A DNA stretch of 64,000 nucleotides from Lyngbya sp. HA4199-MV5 (lineage in GTDB: Bacteria; Cyanobacteriota; Cyanobacteriia; Leptolyngbyales; Leptolyngbyaceae). Position numbers and translations under genes: made by a program. Where the stretch lies: positions 1 to 64,000 of the forward strand of contig JAHHHL010000025.1 in assembly GCA_019359375.1 (NCBI GenBank), in the 5' to 3' direction. The notes under the pieces were generated by a model. That model ran no database searches. It worked only from the letters and a program-made list of their open reading frames with translations, and was not told the DNA's origin. Below, in pieces: positions 1 through 9,260 of this stretch; within the stretch, counting starts at the first letter, position 1; each line of letters opens with the position of its first letter.

Positions 1-112
1 CATCTGAAGTGCCTCCGCGATCTTAGACCTATGATCAAAGTCTATGCTCCCACAACTTAGTCCTCAAGTGCCTGCCCTGCAACATTTCTGCTTCCTTTTG
101 CGTAATGGATAG

Positions 113-281
113 GATTAAAATCCGGGCTAAGGGTGCGAAACCCGTTCAAACGGCTTGTAAAGCTCTCCTAGTCCTCTACCCTTCGGGAAGGCAAAGCCTA
201 GAGAGGACTTTCTTCCATCAGCCCGCACTTTCAGTGCAGGGCGGGTTCAAGTACTCGCTCAAAGATTTGTCAGTCAATCAG
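113..281 (+). repeat. MITE-like element, copy A (5'-truncated)
   Basis: About 170 bp closely matching copies at 14426-14650 and 51207-51431. It carries the same internal hairpins: an AGTCCTCT/AGAGAGGACT stem enclosing CCTTCGGGAAGG, and a GCACT-TTC-AGTGC hairpin. It ends in the inverted terminus GTCAGTCAATCAG. The first ~55 bp found in the other copies are absent; homology starts at GATTAAAATCC. The palindrome that is perfect in copies B and C has one mismatch here. The 72-codon open frame across it is a by-product of the repeat and not a gene. Confidence 0.85.
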
Positions 282-358
282 TGTTTAAGCTACTACGTTG
301 AGTCAACGATGCCTAATGCTTGATTAGAACCTCCGAGGTTGGCGTAAGTCTGGTAGCT

Positions 359-2044
359 TTAGACGGGTTGTTTCACAGGTAGGGACGCGATCGGCAGCCT
401 TTCTACTGAGTCTAGAACAGGCTCTAGCTTTAAGCCAAACTCGGTTTCAAAACTGGCTTTCTTGTAGTTGAGGCTCCAAAGTTCTAAAGCGCAATCATCG
501 TCAGGGTTTGCTGGCTGGATGAGAAGCTGGAACGTTTGAGCGTTGGGATGAGTTTGACAGGTAACGTGCTTAATAGCACCGATTTGACGGCGATCGAGGG
601 CAACGGCGAGACGCAACAGGGCACTGAGTTGATCCACCACACGCCGATGTCGTTTGCTGGTGAGGCTCCGATAGCTGTCGTGCTTTTTCTTCGGAGCGCT
701 CTTACGGTGATAGCGGGCAAGGTTGGCGATCGTTTCAATTTCGGTTTCGGTGTAGCCCAGCAGATCGCTATTGCGAATCAAGTAGTAAGAGTGCTTGTGG
801 TGAGACGAATGGCTGACGTGATGCCCGCAATTATGGAGAATGGCGGCTGCCCACAAGAGTTCTCGCTCTTCGTCACCCCAGTTGTGTAGGATGCTTTGAG
901 TCTGGTCAAACAGGCTGAGGGCAAAGGTGGCAACTTGTTCGCTGTAGTCGAGCTTGACTCGATATTTATGGGCGGTATTCAGGACGCTACGCTGGCGGAC
1001 GGAGCCTTGATAGCGGAGACGGTCTTCAATTAAACCGTGGGTTAGCATCCAATCGACAATCACGCCTTCTCGCAGCGATCGCTCGCAAATCACGATCGAG
1101 TCCATACCCAGCAGCGTCATGGCTTCCTGAAGAATGAGCGCACCTGCCAGAATGATTTCGGCACGGCGATCGTTAATGCCAGGAATCTCGGCACGTTCGG
1201 CGATCGTAAGACGACGGAGGTGAGCGACTGTTTCCCCTAAGTCTTTCAAGCTAAACTCGTAGCCATTCAGCGGGGAAGGGACGGTGCCTGTCTTTTCCCG
1301 TGCGTGGATCATCGCTAACGTTTCGATCGTGCCCGAAGTACCGATCAAGCGAGGTATTTCACCCGGTTCCAGAGCGGCTTTCAATTCATCAACGGGACGC
1401 TCCAACATGCCCCGGATGTATGCCTGAAGGGTCTGAAACTCGATCGGGCTGATGGGATCGGTTGTAATCTGTTCAACAGTGAGACGGACTGCACCAATTT
1501 TGGTACTGCTCAGGCTACGCGGTTCGTGCCCATCGCCCAGTACGAGTTCAGTGGAACCACCGCCGATATCGATGATGATGTGAGGCTGGCTGTTAAGTTC
1601 CATCCCCGACAGCACACCCAGGTAGATCCGACGCGCTTCTTCAGGTCCAGAAATGAGGTTAATCCATAGCCCCAGTTCGGCTTCGATGCGCTGAAGAAAA
1701 TCACGTCCATTCGGCGCTTCTCGCATGGCGCTGGTGGCAACGGCGATCGTTTGCTCAGCGTTCAGGCTTTTGGCGATTTCCTGGCAGCGTTTGAGGGCAT
1801 CGATCGCCCGTTCCATTGCCGCATCGGTAAGATTGCCGTTTTGCCGATTGCGATCGCCTAACCGCACCGTTGTTTTTTCTCTCGCAATAATTGTAAAGGC
1901 AGGAAGCGCGGGCTGAATCCGCACCACGACCATATGGATAGAGTTTGTACCCACATCGATCGCGGCTAAGATGCGCTCATGCTCTGTTGTCATCGCCGGA
2001 ATGCTCACCAACTTCTTTTTAATCTTACGGACTGAGCTGACCAT
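359..2044 (-). CDS. ppx: Exopolyphosphatase/guanosine pentaphosphatase, Ppx/GppA family
   Basis: This protein probably hydrolyses inorganic polyphosphate (or pppGpp) in the cytoplasm. The N-terminal actin-like ATPase fold begins with the phosphate-binding AAIDVGTNSIH motif. The second glycine-rich motif, IDIGGGSTEL, and the IGTSGTIETLA segment follow. The C-terminal third is an HD-type helical domain with ILHNCGHHVSHSSHHKHSYY and NLARYHRK, as in long Ppx proteins. The frame is open upstream to 2095. I chose the ATG at 2044 because a weak AGG lies upstream; the ATG at 1993, closer to the conserved domain, is an alternative. It stands alone on the minus strand. The Ppx/GppA assignment is firm, but Ppx versus GppA substrate preference is not resolved. 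Confidence 0.9.
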   Translation of the reverse strand: MVSSVRKIKKKLVSIPAMTTEHERILAAIDVGTNSIHMVVVRIQPALPAFTIIAREKTTVRLGDRNRQNGNLTDAAMERAIDALKRCQEIAKSLNAEQTIAVATSAMREAPNGRDFLQRIEAELGLWINLISGPEEARRIYLGVLSGMELNSQPHIIIDIGGGSTELVLGDGHEPRSLSSTKIGAVRLTVEQITTDPISPIEFQTLQAYIRGMLERPVDELKAALEPGEIPRLIGTSGTIETLAMIHAREKTGTVPSPLNGYEFSLKDLGETVAHLRRLTIAERAEIPGINDRRAEIILAGALILQEAMTLLGMDSIVICERSLREGVIVDWMLTHGLIEDRLRYQGSVRQRSVLNTAHKYRVKLDYSEQVATFALSLFDQTQSILHNWGDEERELLWAAAILHNCGHHVSHSSHHKHSYYLIRNSDLLGYTETEIETIANLARYHRKSAPKKKHDSYRSLTSKRHRRVVDQLSALLRLAVALDRRQIGAIKHVTCQTHPNAQTFQLLIQPANPDDDCALELWSLNYKKASFETEFGLKLEPVLDSVERLPIASLPVKQPV

Positions 2045-2425
2045 TTTGATATACCTAAGGGCGCAATCAACTAAGCTGAAACAACTGATAATCAATGGTT
2101 TTGTTTACGCAGCGGACGCAAAATGATCAGGATGCTTCGTTGCGCTAGGGGCTGTTCCTCAGTATGTCCGGGTTTATTTAATCACCTTTTCCTGGCACTC
2201 TGATCGTGACGTGAAGACTCCTTAAACTTTCTTAGAAACATTGAAGTGGACGATTCTGCTTTATAACGATCCTATCGTCGTTGATTTCCTACGCATTGTT
2301 TTAATCCTGTTGGGTGAGCAGACGGCATGGTCGTGCTTGTAACATAATGTTAAGGTGTGAGTGCATTTTGTAAGCGATCGCAGTTCATTCACAGACCGTT
2401 AGTACGTCTTAAAGCCCTCTTCTCT
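2045..2425. other. Divergent intergenic region between ppx and the histidine kinase
   Basis: About 380 bp separating two divergently transcribed genes, so it should hold both promoters. It is AT-richer than its surroundings. I see no repeat, convincing operator or RNA. The kinase frame is open from a GTG at 2357, so the real 3' border may be 2356. Confidence 0.5.
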
Positions 2426-3220
2426 ATGTCTCTGCCCTCAAACAACGAGCTCCATGCCTCTCCATTGAGTCAGTCTGTCCCTGCCGCTGACTTTATGGAC
2501 ACGAGTTTGATGCAGGCATTGCTAGAAAACCAGGCGCTCAAAGAGCAAATTGCTCAGCAAACGCAACTGATGCAACTGCTCACTCACCAATTAGCAACCC
2601 CTTTGACCGCTTTGGGGGGCTCTGTCTCGTTATTGGCAGATCCAGGGTTAGAGGCAGAACACCAACAAGAATTTCTGACCGTGGTGCAACAGCAGGTGTA
2701 TCGGCTTAAGCATCTGTTGCAAGACCTGATGGCATTACGCAACTTAGAGACGGGCGCGCTAGCAACACAGCTTACAGGCTTTGATCTGCCAGGTCTCGTT
2801 GCTGAAGTTGTAACCGATTTGCAGATAACTCAGGTAGATTATGCGTTTGACCCAGCATTGCCGTTGGCTTGGGGCGATCGTTGGCAGGTGTCGCAGGTGC
2901 TGGTGAACTTACTCTCAAATGCGATGAAGTATTCTCCCAACGGATCGCCGATCGAAGTGGGTGCTGCCATTCAGCAGGAAGATTGGATTAATGTCTGGGT
3001 GCGCGATCGCGGCTTAGGCATCCCGGCGGCAGATCAACCCCATCTCTTTGAGCGGTTTTATCGAGTGCAACACCACGATCGCCATGATATTAAGGGCACT
3101 GGTCTGGGCTTATCTCTCTGCAAACTGCTGGTCGAAAACCAGGGCGGACAGTTGCACGTCGAATCAACGCATGGGGAAGGAAGTTGCTTCTCGTTTACGC
3201 TTCCGATCGCTCCGGGCTAA
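2426..3220 (+). CDS. Small cytoplasmic sensor histidine kinase
   Basis: A short histidine kinase with no membrane segment or recognisable sensor domain. The N-terminus is a coiled coil (MDTSLMQALLENQALKEQIA) leading into the dimerisation/phospho-acceptor helix LLTHQLATPLTALGG, where the histidine is present. The ATP-binding domain has the N box (NLLSNAMKYSP), G1 (DRGLGIP) and G2 (GTGLGLSLCK) motifs, all intact. No response regulator is adjacent, so the partner must lie elsewhere. The frame extends upstream to a GTG at 2357; I preferred the ATG at 2426 because the extra 23 residues are poor in conserved features. Start choice is uncertain, family assignment is not. Confidence 0.85.
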   Translation: MSLPSNNELHASPLSQSVPAADFMDTSLMQALLENQALKEQIAQQTQLMQLLTHQLATPLTALGGSVSLLADPGLEAEHQQEFLTVVQQQVYRLKHLLQDLMALRNLETGALATQLTGFDLPGLVAEVVTDLQITQVDYAFDPALPLAWGDRWQVSQVLVNLLSNAMKYSPNGSPIEVGAAIQQEDWINVWVRDRGLGIPAADQPHLFERFYRVQHHDRHDIKGTGLGLSLCKLLVENQGGQLHVESTHGEGSCFSFTLPIAPG

Positions 3221-3237
3221 CGATTCTGTAAGTTGCA

Positions 3238-3345
3238 GAGAGGCAGAAGGCAAGGAAGTTTTTGGTTTTTGGTTTTTGGTTGTTAGAAGAAGGCAGAGGA
3301 CAGAAGGCAGAAGTGGCTTACCTCTTACCCTTTACCCCTCCCTAC
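3238..3345. repeat. Heptamer-type simple repeats
   Basis: A mix of GGCAGAA/GGCAGAG units, a TTTTTGG tract repeated three times, and CCCTTTACCCC-like units between two convergent genes. The same unit families recur at many gaps in the window. Confidence 0.8.
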
Positions 3346-3387
3346 ACCTCACACCCCGTGCCTATTAGCTCTGCGACAACAGATCAC

Positions 3388-4812
3388 TCAAGCCGTAGTA
3401 GAGATACTCAAAAGCGCCTCTGCCACTTCTTTAGCTGTTGCATAACGTTCTTCGGGCTGTGGGTTGGTCAGGCGACGGACGATCGGCACCACTTCTGTGG
3501 CGAGACCGGGCACATACTCTGGGTAAAAGCGGAAGCCTTGCTCTCGTTGGGCGTAGAAGGCATTGGGCGCTTGCCCCGTGAGCAGGTAAACCAATATTGG
3601 TCCCAGCGCAAACAGATCAGCCACAATTGTCCTCTGACCCTGAATCTGTTCTGGAGCGAGATAGGCAGTTGTCGCCGTTTGCTGGGTAGCGGCAAAGGAA
3701 GTGAGGGAAACGAAGCCAACGATCGTAATGTTGCCTGTCGCAGTTGGGGGCTGCTGGATTAAGTTTTCGGGTTTTAGATCTTCGTGGATGAGGGATGGAG
3801 ACTGCTGGTGCAGATACTCTAACGTGTCGCAAACCTGCACGATCGCCGCGATCGCCTCAGCGGGTGCTAACGGACCGTGCTGCATCACCCGCTGCTGCAA
3901 GCTTTGCCCATACATCCGTCGTCGCACCAAATGAGGCTTGCCGTCTAGGGCGAAAAAATCGATGAAGTGTGGCAAGCCTGGATGCTCCAGCGTCAAGAGT
4001 TGCTTTGCTTGCTGGGTGAACGCCTCTAAAAGTTCTGGCTGCTGCCATTCGGGTTTCAAGGTTCTCAGCACGAGGCTCTGACCGTTGCGCCAGACTAGCT
4101 GGGTCAGCCCGATCGTGTCCTGGCGTACCGTTTTAACCACCTGATAGTCGCCGATCGTCTGGATGACCTGCAAGGGCTGTCCACAGTCTGGGCAGAACAA
4201 GACATTGCCTTGTGCGCGTGGATGGGTGCAGGTCGCTCCATTCACAGGGGGTACGGCGGTTTCGTTCTCCACATCCATCGCCGTCGATCGCTGCGTCAAT
4301 TCTCCCGAAGCGGGCATTGAGCCTTCCTGCTCGTCTGCTGGCTTTGTGACAGGGGCTGTCAACTTTGGTGGAGGTGCGTCGCCTGACTGGGTTGGATCGC
4401 CTGAATCGGCAGTGGGAATACCGCTTAACCTGGGTCTGAGCGGCTGAGACGAGGGTTGATTACTCTTGGCTGTTGGGTCAGCCTGAGACGCTTTCACAAC
4501 GTCAGCAGGCAAAGAGCCAAAGTGGATCTGAATGTTTGGTCCCGATCGTGCCAGACGAATCACAAGACTATCCACCAGGGGGATCTGGGTAATCCGCTTG
4601 CCCTCAACATAAGTGCCGTTGGCTCCCAGGCTGACAACTTCCCACTGCGAATCGTTGCAGCGCAATTCGACGTGATGGCGAGAAACCACCGCGCTGTAAA
4701 GAATCACATGATTATCAGTCGATCGTCCAATCCGAATGACAAGTTCGTGTTCAAACGTCCAGCTTTGAACCGGAATTGACTGAATCGGATGCAAAAGAGT
4801 CAGAGTAATCAC
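3388..4812 (-). CDS. FHA domain protein with zinc ribbon and degenerate Ser/Thr kinase domain
   Basis: Residues ~1-100 form an FHA phosphothreonine-binding domain (IRIGRSTDNHV, VSRHHVEL, GANGTYVEG). A proline/serine-rich linker and a CxxCGQPL half-ribbon follow, then a protein-kinase fold from about residue 215 to the end. The catalytic loop reads LIHEDLKPENL (H343, E344, D345), so the HRD arginine is replaced. The DFG position reads VGF (residue 365 on), so the Mg-binding aspartate is missing. I see no GxGxxG loop. This looks like a pseudokinase that reads phosphorylation and acts by binding. It lies 254 bp downstream of a second FHA/zinc-ribbon gene on the same strand, so the two may be functionally linked. 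FHA is certain; loss of kinase activity is inferred. Confidence 0.85.
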   Translation of the reverse strand: MITLTLLHPIQSIPVQSWTFEHELVIRIGRSTDNHVILYSAVVSRHHVELRCNDSQWEVVSLGANGTYVEGKRITQIPLVDSLVIRLARSGPNIQIHFGSLPADVVKASQADPTAKSNQPSSQPLRPRLSGIPTADSGDPTQSGDAPPPKLTAPVTKPADEQEGSMPASGELTQRSTAMDVENETAVPPVNGATCTHPRAQGNVLFCPDCGQPLQVIQTIGDYQVVKTVRQDTIGLTQLVWRNGQSLVLRTLKPEWQQPELLEAFTQQAKQLLTLEHPGLPHFIDFFALDGKPHLVRRRMYGQSLQQRVMQHGPLAPAEAIAAIVQVCDTLEYLHQQSPSLIHEDLKPENLIQQPPTATGNITIVGFVSLTSFAATQQTATTAYLAPEQIQGQRTIVADLFALGPILVYLLTGQAPNAFYAQREQGFRFYPEYVPGLATEVVPIVRRLTNPQPEERYATAKEVAEALLSISTTA

Positions 4813-5066
4813 ACTGGCGGTATAGAGTCTGAGTAATGACCTGTGGCATAGACTGCTACCGTCCGAAAACGTGCTTCCATCCTACGTTGCTTTCGCTGCT
4901 ATAGAACCGAAAACGTTGTCTTCGATCGCGGCAAGTCTCCTAACGATACACGACTATTTGGGGTTGCGTGTGCAGACTGTTGGTCATACCCTCGTGGGCA
5001 TCGCAGACGTAACCAGGTGATTGCGCCGTTGCCACACGCCTCATTGTCTCAATAAAGCTGAAAGTC

Positions 5067-5846
5067 TCAAGAAAGCTGAAACAAAAACGTCACCTTATCC
5101 CCTTTTCCCAGTGCAATGCGGTCTCCCGGTCGTAAGCGATGCCGATTTCCCATTGGTAGCGGCACGTTATTAATATAAGTGCCATTAGAACTGCCCACAT
5201 CCTCCAAATAGTAAGCATCCCCTTCTAACCGAATGTCTGCATGGATGCGAGACACAATCTCTGAATCGGGAAACCCAGACACATCAATATCTGGCGGGAT
5301 GCGATCGTTCGGCTTGCCAATATGAACTACCGTCAAGCTTTGCGGTAACTCTAAGGAAGCACTGGTCTGAAGATGCAACAGGCGTGCTGTTTGCTGTTGC
5401 AGTTGAGTGGTTGAACTACCGTGCCCCGGTACTGGTGATACATTCACCGCCGCGCTGGAAACAGGTTGGCTCGGTACAGGAGCGGGTATTTCCACAAGCA
5501 CTGGCTCAGAGAGGGGGGCAGACTCAGGTGCAGCAGGGGGGCTGGAAACAGGAAGGGGTGGAGCAATTAATGGATCGGGTGGCACGAGGGGATCAAGCGG
5601 TAGTAAGTCTGGTACTGCGGGTGAAGCCGCAGCAGGCTCCGACGCTGGATTGAAAGCGCTGGCGGCTGGTTGTGCGCTAGCAGCCGTGCGGAGATTGTAC
5701 CCACATTGACCACAAAAGCTTGCATCGGTCTGCACCGCAGTACCGCAGTTTGGGCAACTCATGGTTGCGGGTAAGGGCGTATAACAGGCTTCACATTGAA
5801 CTGCGCCATCAGGATTTTGATGATTGCAATTCGGACAAACAATCAT
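5067..5846 (-). CDS. Double zinc-ribbon FHA domain protein
   Basis: The N-terminus holds two CxxC-x(n)-CxxC zinc ribbons (CPNCNHQ...CEAC and CPNCGTA...CGQCGYNL). A long Pro/Ala/Ser-rich linker (~residues 60-150) joins them to a C-terminal FHA domain with the expected motifs: IPPDIDVSGFPDSEIVSRIH, GSSNGTYINN and LRPGDRIALG. It probably binds phosphothreonine partners in the cytoplasm. No enzyme domain is present. A short direct repeat (TAGATCACTGCCAA, twice around 5864-5896) sits just upstream. The pairing with the downstream FHA-pseudokinase gene suggests a shared phospho-signalling role, which is inference. Confidence 0.88.
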   Translation of the reverse strand: MIVCPNCNHQNPDGAVQCEACYTPLPATMSCPNCGTAVQTDASFCGQCGYNLRTAASAQPAASAFNPASEPAAASPAVPDLLPLDPLVPPDPLIAPPLPVSSPPAAPESAPLSEPVLVEIPAPVPSQPVSSAAVNVSPVPGHGSSTTQLQQQTARLLHLQTSASLELPQSLTVVHIGKPNDRIPPDIDVSGFPDSEIVSRIHADIRLEGDAYYLEDVGSSNGTYINNVPLPMGNRHRLRPGDRIALGKGDKVTFLFQLS

Positions 5847-6082
5847 GGACTCTTTACCTCTAGATCACTGCCAATATATAGATCACTGCCAACATAAACC
5901 AAGTTCATCATAGAAATCTCTTTACAAGACAAAGGCGTTGTAAACAGGACACCTCACACCTCATTTGGTTGCAACGAAACACGCGATCGAAGCTTTCTGT
6001 TATTCAAAGCAGATGGTCTGTCGCTTTACTGTCTACTCCAGTTCTACTTTGGAATCGGGCTTGCTGTCATCTCACTTCTCAG

Positions 6083-6808
6083 TCATCTCACGTCTAAATC
6101 TTGCCCTGCGGCGTGATCAAGGAGCCACCAAAGTTCATCTCGGGGTTGGATGAGGCGAGCCGGATACGTGGTGTCATCAGCAATCGGTGCAAAAATTTGA
6201 GCGAGTGCAGGGCGTTTGCTGGCTCCTGAAATGAGAAAGAGGACTGTGTAGGCGTGGTTGATGAGCGGAGCCGTAAAGGTTATGCGCGGCTGTCCATCTT
6301 TGTTGCCAACGGTAATGAGATGATCCCTTACTTGCAATGCCTCCGTGTGCGGAAACAACGATGCCGTATGTCCATCATCCCCAATGCCCAGCAAAATCAG
6401 GTCAAAACTGGGAAACTCTCTTGGCTGAAGCTGGAAGAATTGTTGTAGTTCTACCTCATGCTGACTGGCAGAAACGGTTGGATCGGCATTTGCCGTGGGC
6501 ATTGGGTGAATATTCTCAGGCGGAAATTCAACTTTATCTAACCACGCATGACGCGCCATGCCTTCGTTGCTGTCAGGGTGAGTGTTTGGTACATAGCGTT
6601 CGTCACCCCAAAAAATGTGGATGTGTTCCCACGGTAGAGACTGCGTGGCAAGTTGTTCGTATAACGGCTTGGGCGTGCTGCCGCCTGCAAGGGCGATCGT
6701 GCAGCGTCCCCGTGCCGCGATCGCACCGTGTATTTTCTCCACGACAACTGCCAGCCCTCGCTGAATCAAAGCCTCTTTATCGGGTAGCACTTCGACAATT
6801 TTGTTCAT
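6083..6808 (-). CDS. pgl: 6-phosphogluconolactonase
   Basis: This is the second enzyme of the oxidative pentose phosphate pathway, hydrolysing 6-phosphogluconolactone to 6-phosphogluconate. Signature segments are ALAGGSTPKPLYEQL (phosphate site), FWGDERYVP and LGIGDDGHTASLFP, all intact. Its ~241 residues fit the DevB/Pgl family. The frame is open to a GTG at 6820; I chose the ATG at 6808 because MNKIVEVLPD matches how cyanobacterial homologues begin. No zwf or gnd is next to it. A membrane-protein gene diverges from it 104 bp away. Confidence 0.93.
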   Translation of the reverse strand: MNKIVEVLPDKEALIQRGLAVVVEKIHGAIAARGRCTIALAGGSTPKPLYEQLATQSLPWEHIHIFWGDERYVPNTHPDSNEGMARHAWLDKVEFPPENIHPMPTANADPTVSASQHEVELQQFFQLQPREFPSFDLILLGIGDDGHTASLFPHTEALQVRDHLITVGNKDGQPRITFTAPLINHAYTVLFLISGASKRPALAQIFAPIADDTTYPARLIQPRDELWWLLDHAAGQDLDVR

Positions 6809-6912
6809 AGTTTCAGCCACTCAATTCCGTCGAGAGATCCAACTCCGTAGTCTACTATAGGAGGTTGCTGAAGCAGTTTCAGTTAACTGCCCATCAAATC
6901 TATTAGAAGCCG

Positions 6913-7689
6913 ATGAAAACACTTAACGCCTCGCCCCTGACTGCCCTCATTCTTAAGATTGTTGGCATTGTGCTGATTGTGCTCTACCTGTTGGATTGCT
7001 TAGTCGTACTCTCGTCTGCCAAGTTTCAAGATAGCCAATGGCTGTTTACTACAACGACCCAATTAATCGATCGGGGCTTTGTTCCCATGATGGGCTTCGG
7101 CTTTTTGTTTGTCGGCTTCTGGGTAGAAAGCGCGCTAGAGACTGCCAGCAGTGTGGAACGATCGCGGGGTCTCAAGCTAGGAGCGGCGTTGCTATCGAGC
7201 TTACTTGGCTTGGTGTTTTTGCTGCTGATTCCCCTCAGCGTTAGCGCCACCAATACGGCAGCAGACGACCAGCTCAAGCAGATTACCCAGGATGCCAGCA
7301 GGGCTGAAAGCCAGATTGACAGTCAAGTGCAGCAACTGAAGGCGCAAATCGATGCCCAGTCGAGCCAGATTGATCAACTCATTCAAAGCGGTCAGTTGCA
7401 GGGGGCACAATTGGCGCAAGCAAAGCAGAAGCTGGATCAGCTTCAGAAGTTCAAATCTGACCCCAAGGCGCTAGAAGCACAAATCGCTCCAGAGCGCGAC
7501 CAGAAATTGACGCAAATTCGGGATAACAAGCGGAAACTCGAAACGCAGGTGAATGACAACAAGCTGCGATCGGGGATGCGGAGCGGTGTTGCCAGCCTGA
7601 TACTGGGGATCGGCTACGCAATCATTGGTTGGACGGGGTTGCGCTATCTGTTATCCGCTCAAAACCAACGCAATATACCCTCGCCTTAA
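6913..7689 (+). CDS. HpsJ-like membrane protein with long coiled coil
   Basis: 258 residues. Membrane segments lie at about 12-33, 50-72 and 90-112. A highly charged, Gln/Lys-rich coiled coil follows (~115-215, e.g. DAQSSQIDQLIQSGQLQGAQ), and a final membrane helix (~222-245). The N-terminus (SPLTALILKIVGIVLIV) and overall layout resemble HpsJ, a protein needed for hormogonium polysaccharide and gliding in filamentous cyanobacteria. That match is from memory of the family, not from a search. It lies far from the glycosyltransferase cluster at 43-56 kb. Topology is well supported, function is tentative. Confidence 0.7.
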   Translation: MKTLNASPLTALILKIVGIVLIVLYLLDCLVVLSSAKFQDSQWLFTTTTQLIDRGFVPMMGFGFLFVGFWVESALETASSVERSRGLKLGAALLSSLLGLVFLLLIPLSVSATNTAADDQLKQITQDASRAESQIDSQVQQLKAQIDAQSSQIDQLIQSGQLQGAQLAQAKQKLDQLQKFKSDPKALEAQIAPERDQKLTQIRDNKRKLETQVNDNKLRSGMRSGVASLILGIGYAIIGWTGLRYLLSAQNQRNIPSP

Positions 7690-8181
7690 GGTTTGCCTTC
7701 TTGAGATTCGCCTTCTTGGTACGGCGGAACCGATGGTGTAGTCTGATCCGATCGCTTATCCCTAAACTGGTGAGCGTTGTAGATTAGGCTGATCCCAAAA
7801 ATAAAAAAATAATCGTCTGCTCTCAAAAATAATCGTCGCGTGCGATACCGAATCGCCGTAGGGTATTCTGGTGATTATCGCCATCATCATTGCTCGGTCT
7901 TTTGCGATCGCTCGACCTTCTCAAGTAATTGTGATGCATTGATGAGCCTGTATGCGTGGCTGAAACGCCGCTAACACACTGAATGCTGCCTGCTGAGAAA
8001 ACGCGATCGCTTTCCAGCACGCTCGCCCCGACCCTCACTCCTGAAATATTCCTTTACATTATTGTTACAATCTCTAAAGAGGTCTCCTTAAAGAAACATC
8101 ACTCAACGGCTCGTTTGACGAGTATTGAATCGTCAGCGTTATGACAGTTTCCGCCGCCAACGATAGGAGAGTGGGTAATCC
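7690..8181. other. 492-bp intergenic region
   Basis: No convincing coding frame on either strand. It contains an AT-rich stretch with AAAATAATCGTC occurring twice (about 7806-7838) and several CGATCG sites. It probably carries the promoter of the downstream DUF502-nusB block. I see nothing else in it. Confidence 0.5.
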
Positions 8182-8913
8182 GTGATCCAACGCCTCAAGC
8201 AAGATCTAAAAAACGACCTGATTGCAGGGTTGCTGGTCGTGATTCCGCTAGCCACTACCATTTGGCTAACCATTACGATCGCCAACTGGGTCATTAACTT
8301 TCTGACCCGCATCCCCAAGCAGCTTAACCCCTTTGATGGGCTAAATCCGATTCTGGTGAATTTGTTGAACCTGCTGGTCGGTCTAACTGTGCCGCTGCTT
8401 TCCATTTTGATCATCGGCTTGATGGCGCGGAACATTGCCGGACGCTGGCTACTAGACCTTGGCGAACGGGTGCTGCAAGCCATTCCCCTGGCAGGTGCAG
8501 TCTATAAAACCTTGAAGCAGCTTCTAGAAACCCTCCTGAAAGACTCCAGCGGCAAGTTTCGACGCGTGGTGCTGGTGGAATATCCACGGCAGGGCGTGTG
8601 GTCGCTGGGGTTTGTCACAGGCGTTTTGAGCGGTGAGTTTCAATCCCGCTTCACCAGTCCGATGCTGGGTGTGTTTATTCCCACCACGCCGAACCCAACG
8701 ACGGGTTGGTATGCTGTCGTGCCAGAAGACGCTGTGATTAACCTTTCTATCCCGATCGAAGAAGCCTTCAAAGTCGTGATTTCAGGCGGCATTGTTTCCC
8801 CTGAGTCCTCAGCGATGCCAACATTACCAGCTTCTGGTAAGCGCCCGTTCGACTTGTTTCCAGAGCAAGGACGGCAGGCGATCGCGGTCGAAGAAGACCT
8901 ATGGGAAAGCTAA
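8182..8913 (+). CDS. DUF502 family membrane protein
   Basis: 243 residues with two N-terminal membrane segments (~14-36 and ~58-85) separated by a short amphipathic loop containing RIPKQLNPFDG. The conserved soluble part carries IPLAGAVYKTLKQL, FRRVVLVEYPRQGVWSLGFVTG and the FIPTTPNPTTGWYAVVP segment diagnostic for DUF502. The start is a GTG preceded by AGGAGA. The biochemical function of the family is unknown. The order DUF502-nusB-ftsY-PP2C-argH, as I recall it, recurs in cyanobacteria; here the block is spread out by repeats and a toxin-antitoxin pair. Confidence 0.9.
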   Translation: MIQRLKQDLKNDLIAGLLVVIPLATTIWLTITIANWVINFLTRIPKQLNPFDGLNPILVNLLNLLVGLTVPLLSILIIGLMARNIAGRWLLDLGERVLQAIPLAGAVYKTLKQLLETLLKDSSGKFRRVVLVEYPRQGVWSLGFVTGVLSGEFQSRFTSPMLGVFIPTTPNPTTGWYAVVPEDAVINLSIPIEEAFKVVISGGIVSPESSAMPTLPASGKRPFDLFPEQGRQAIAVEEDLWES

Positions 8914-9260
8914 GGGGAAAGGCTAAAGGCTAAAGGATGAAGGCTAAAAGAAAGATGTAGCTTGCTTCCCAAAGGGTAGGCTATAGGCTTGCTGCCACCG
9001 TGTCTTTGAACATACTCGTCCTTAAGACCCTTTAGACGTGAGTACTGAGATAGCATTAAGTGTAGTTGGGTGCGCTGGGCGATCGCACCAAGCCTCAAGA
9101 CGATGCGTTAGGGTGTGCCTTCCTGCTCTGACAGAATGGTTCTGCACGCCTGACGATCGCAGATTAAATAAAATCGACAAATTGTTTGCAGGTAGGGGCG
9201 AACAACTGCTTTCCCCTATCAAGCCTCCCCTTTTAAGCCTTCATCCTTATATCCTTTCCT
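8914..9260. repeat. Intergenic region with GGCTAAA repeats
   Basis: 347 bp between DUF502 and nusB. The first ~45 bp are GGCTAAA-type heptamers. The rest has no coding frame I would support and includes a CTTGCTTCCCAAAGGGTAGGCTA segment related to degenerate repeats near 29510 and 55940. The nusB promoter or leader probably lies at its 3' end. Confidence 0.5.

Noticed and set aside
105..323. 72-codon open frame on the plus strand, and a similar 62-codon frame at 14480-14668
   Set aside because: Both are translations of the MITE-like repeat. The similarity between them is at DNA level with hairpins preserved, and they are not flanked by ribosome-binding sites.
7823..8038. 71-codon minus-strand frame in the gap before DUF502
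   Set aside because: Poor composition (Ser/Arg/His-rich), no ribosome-binding site and no recognisable pattern.
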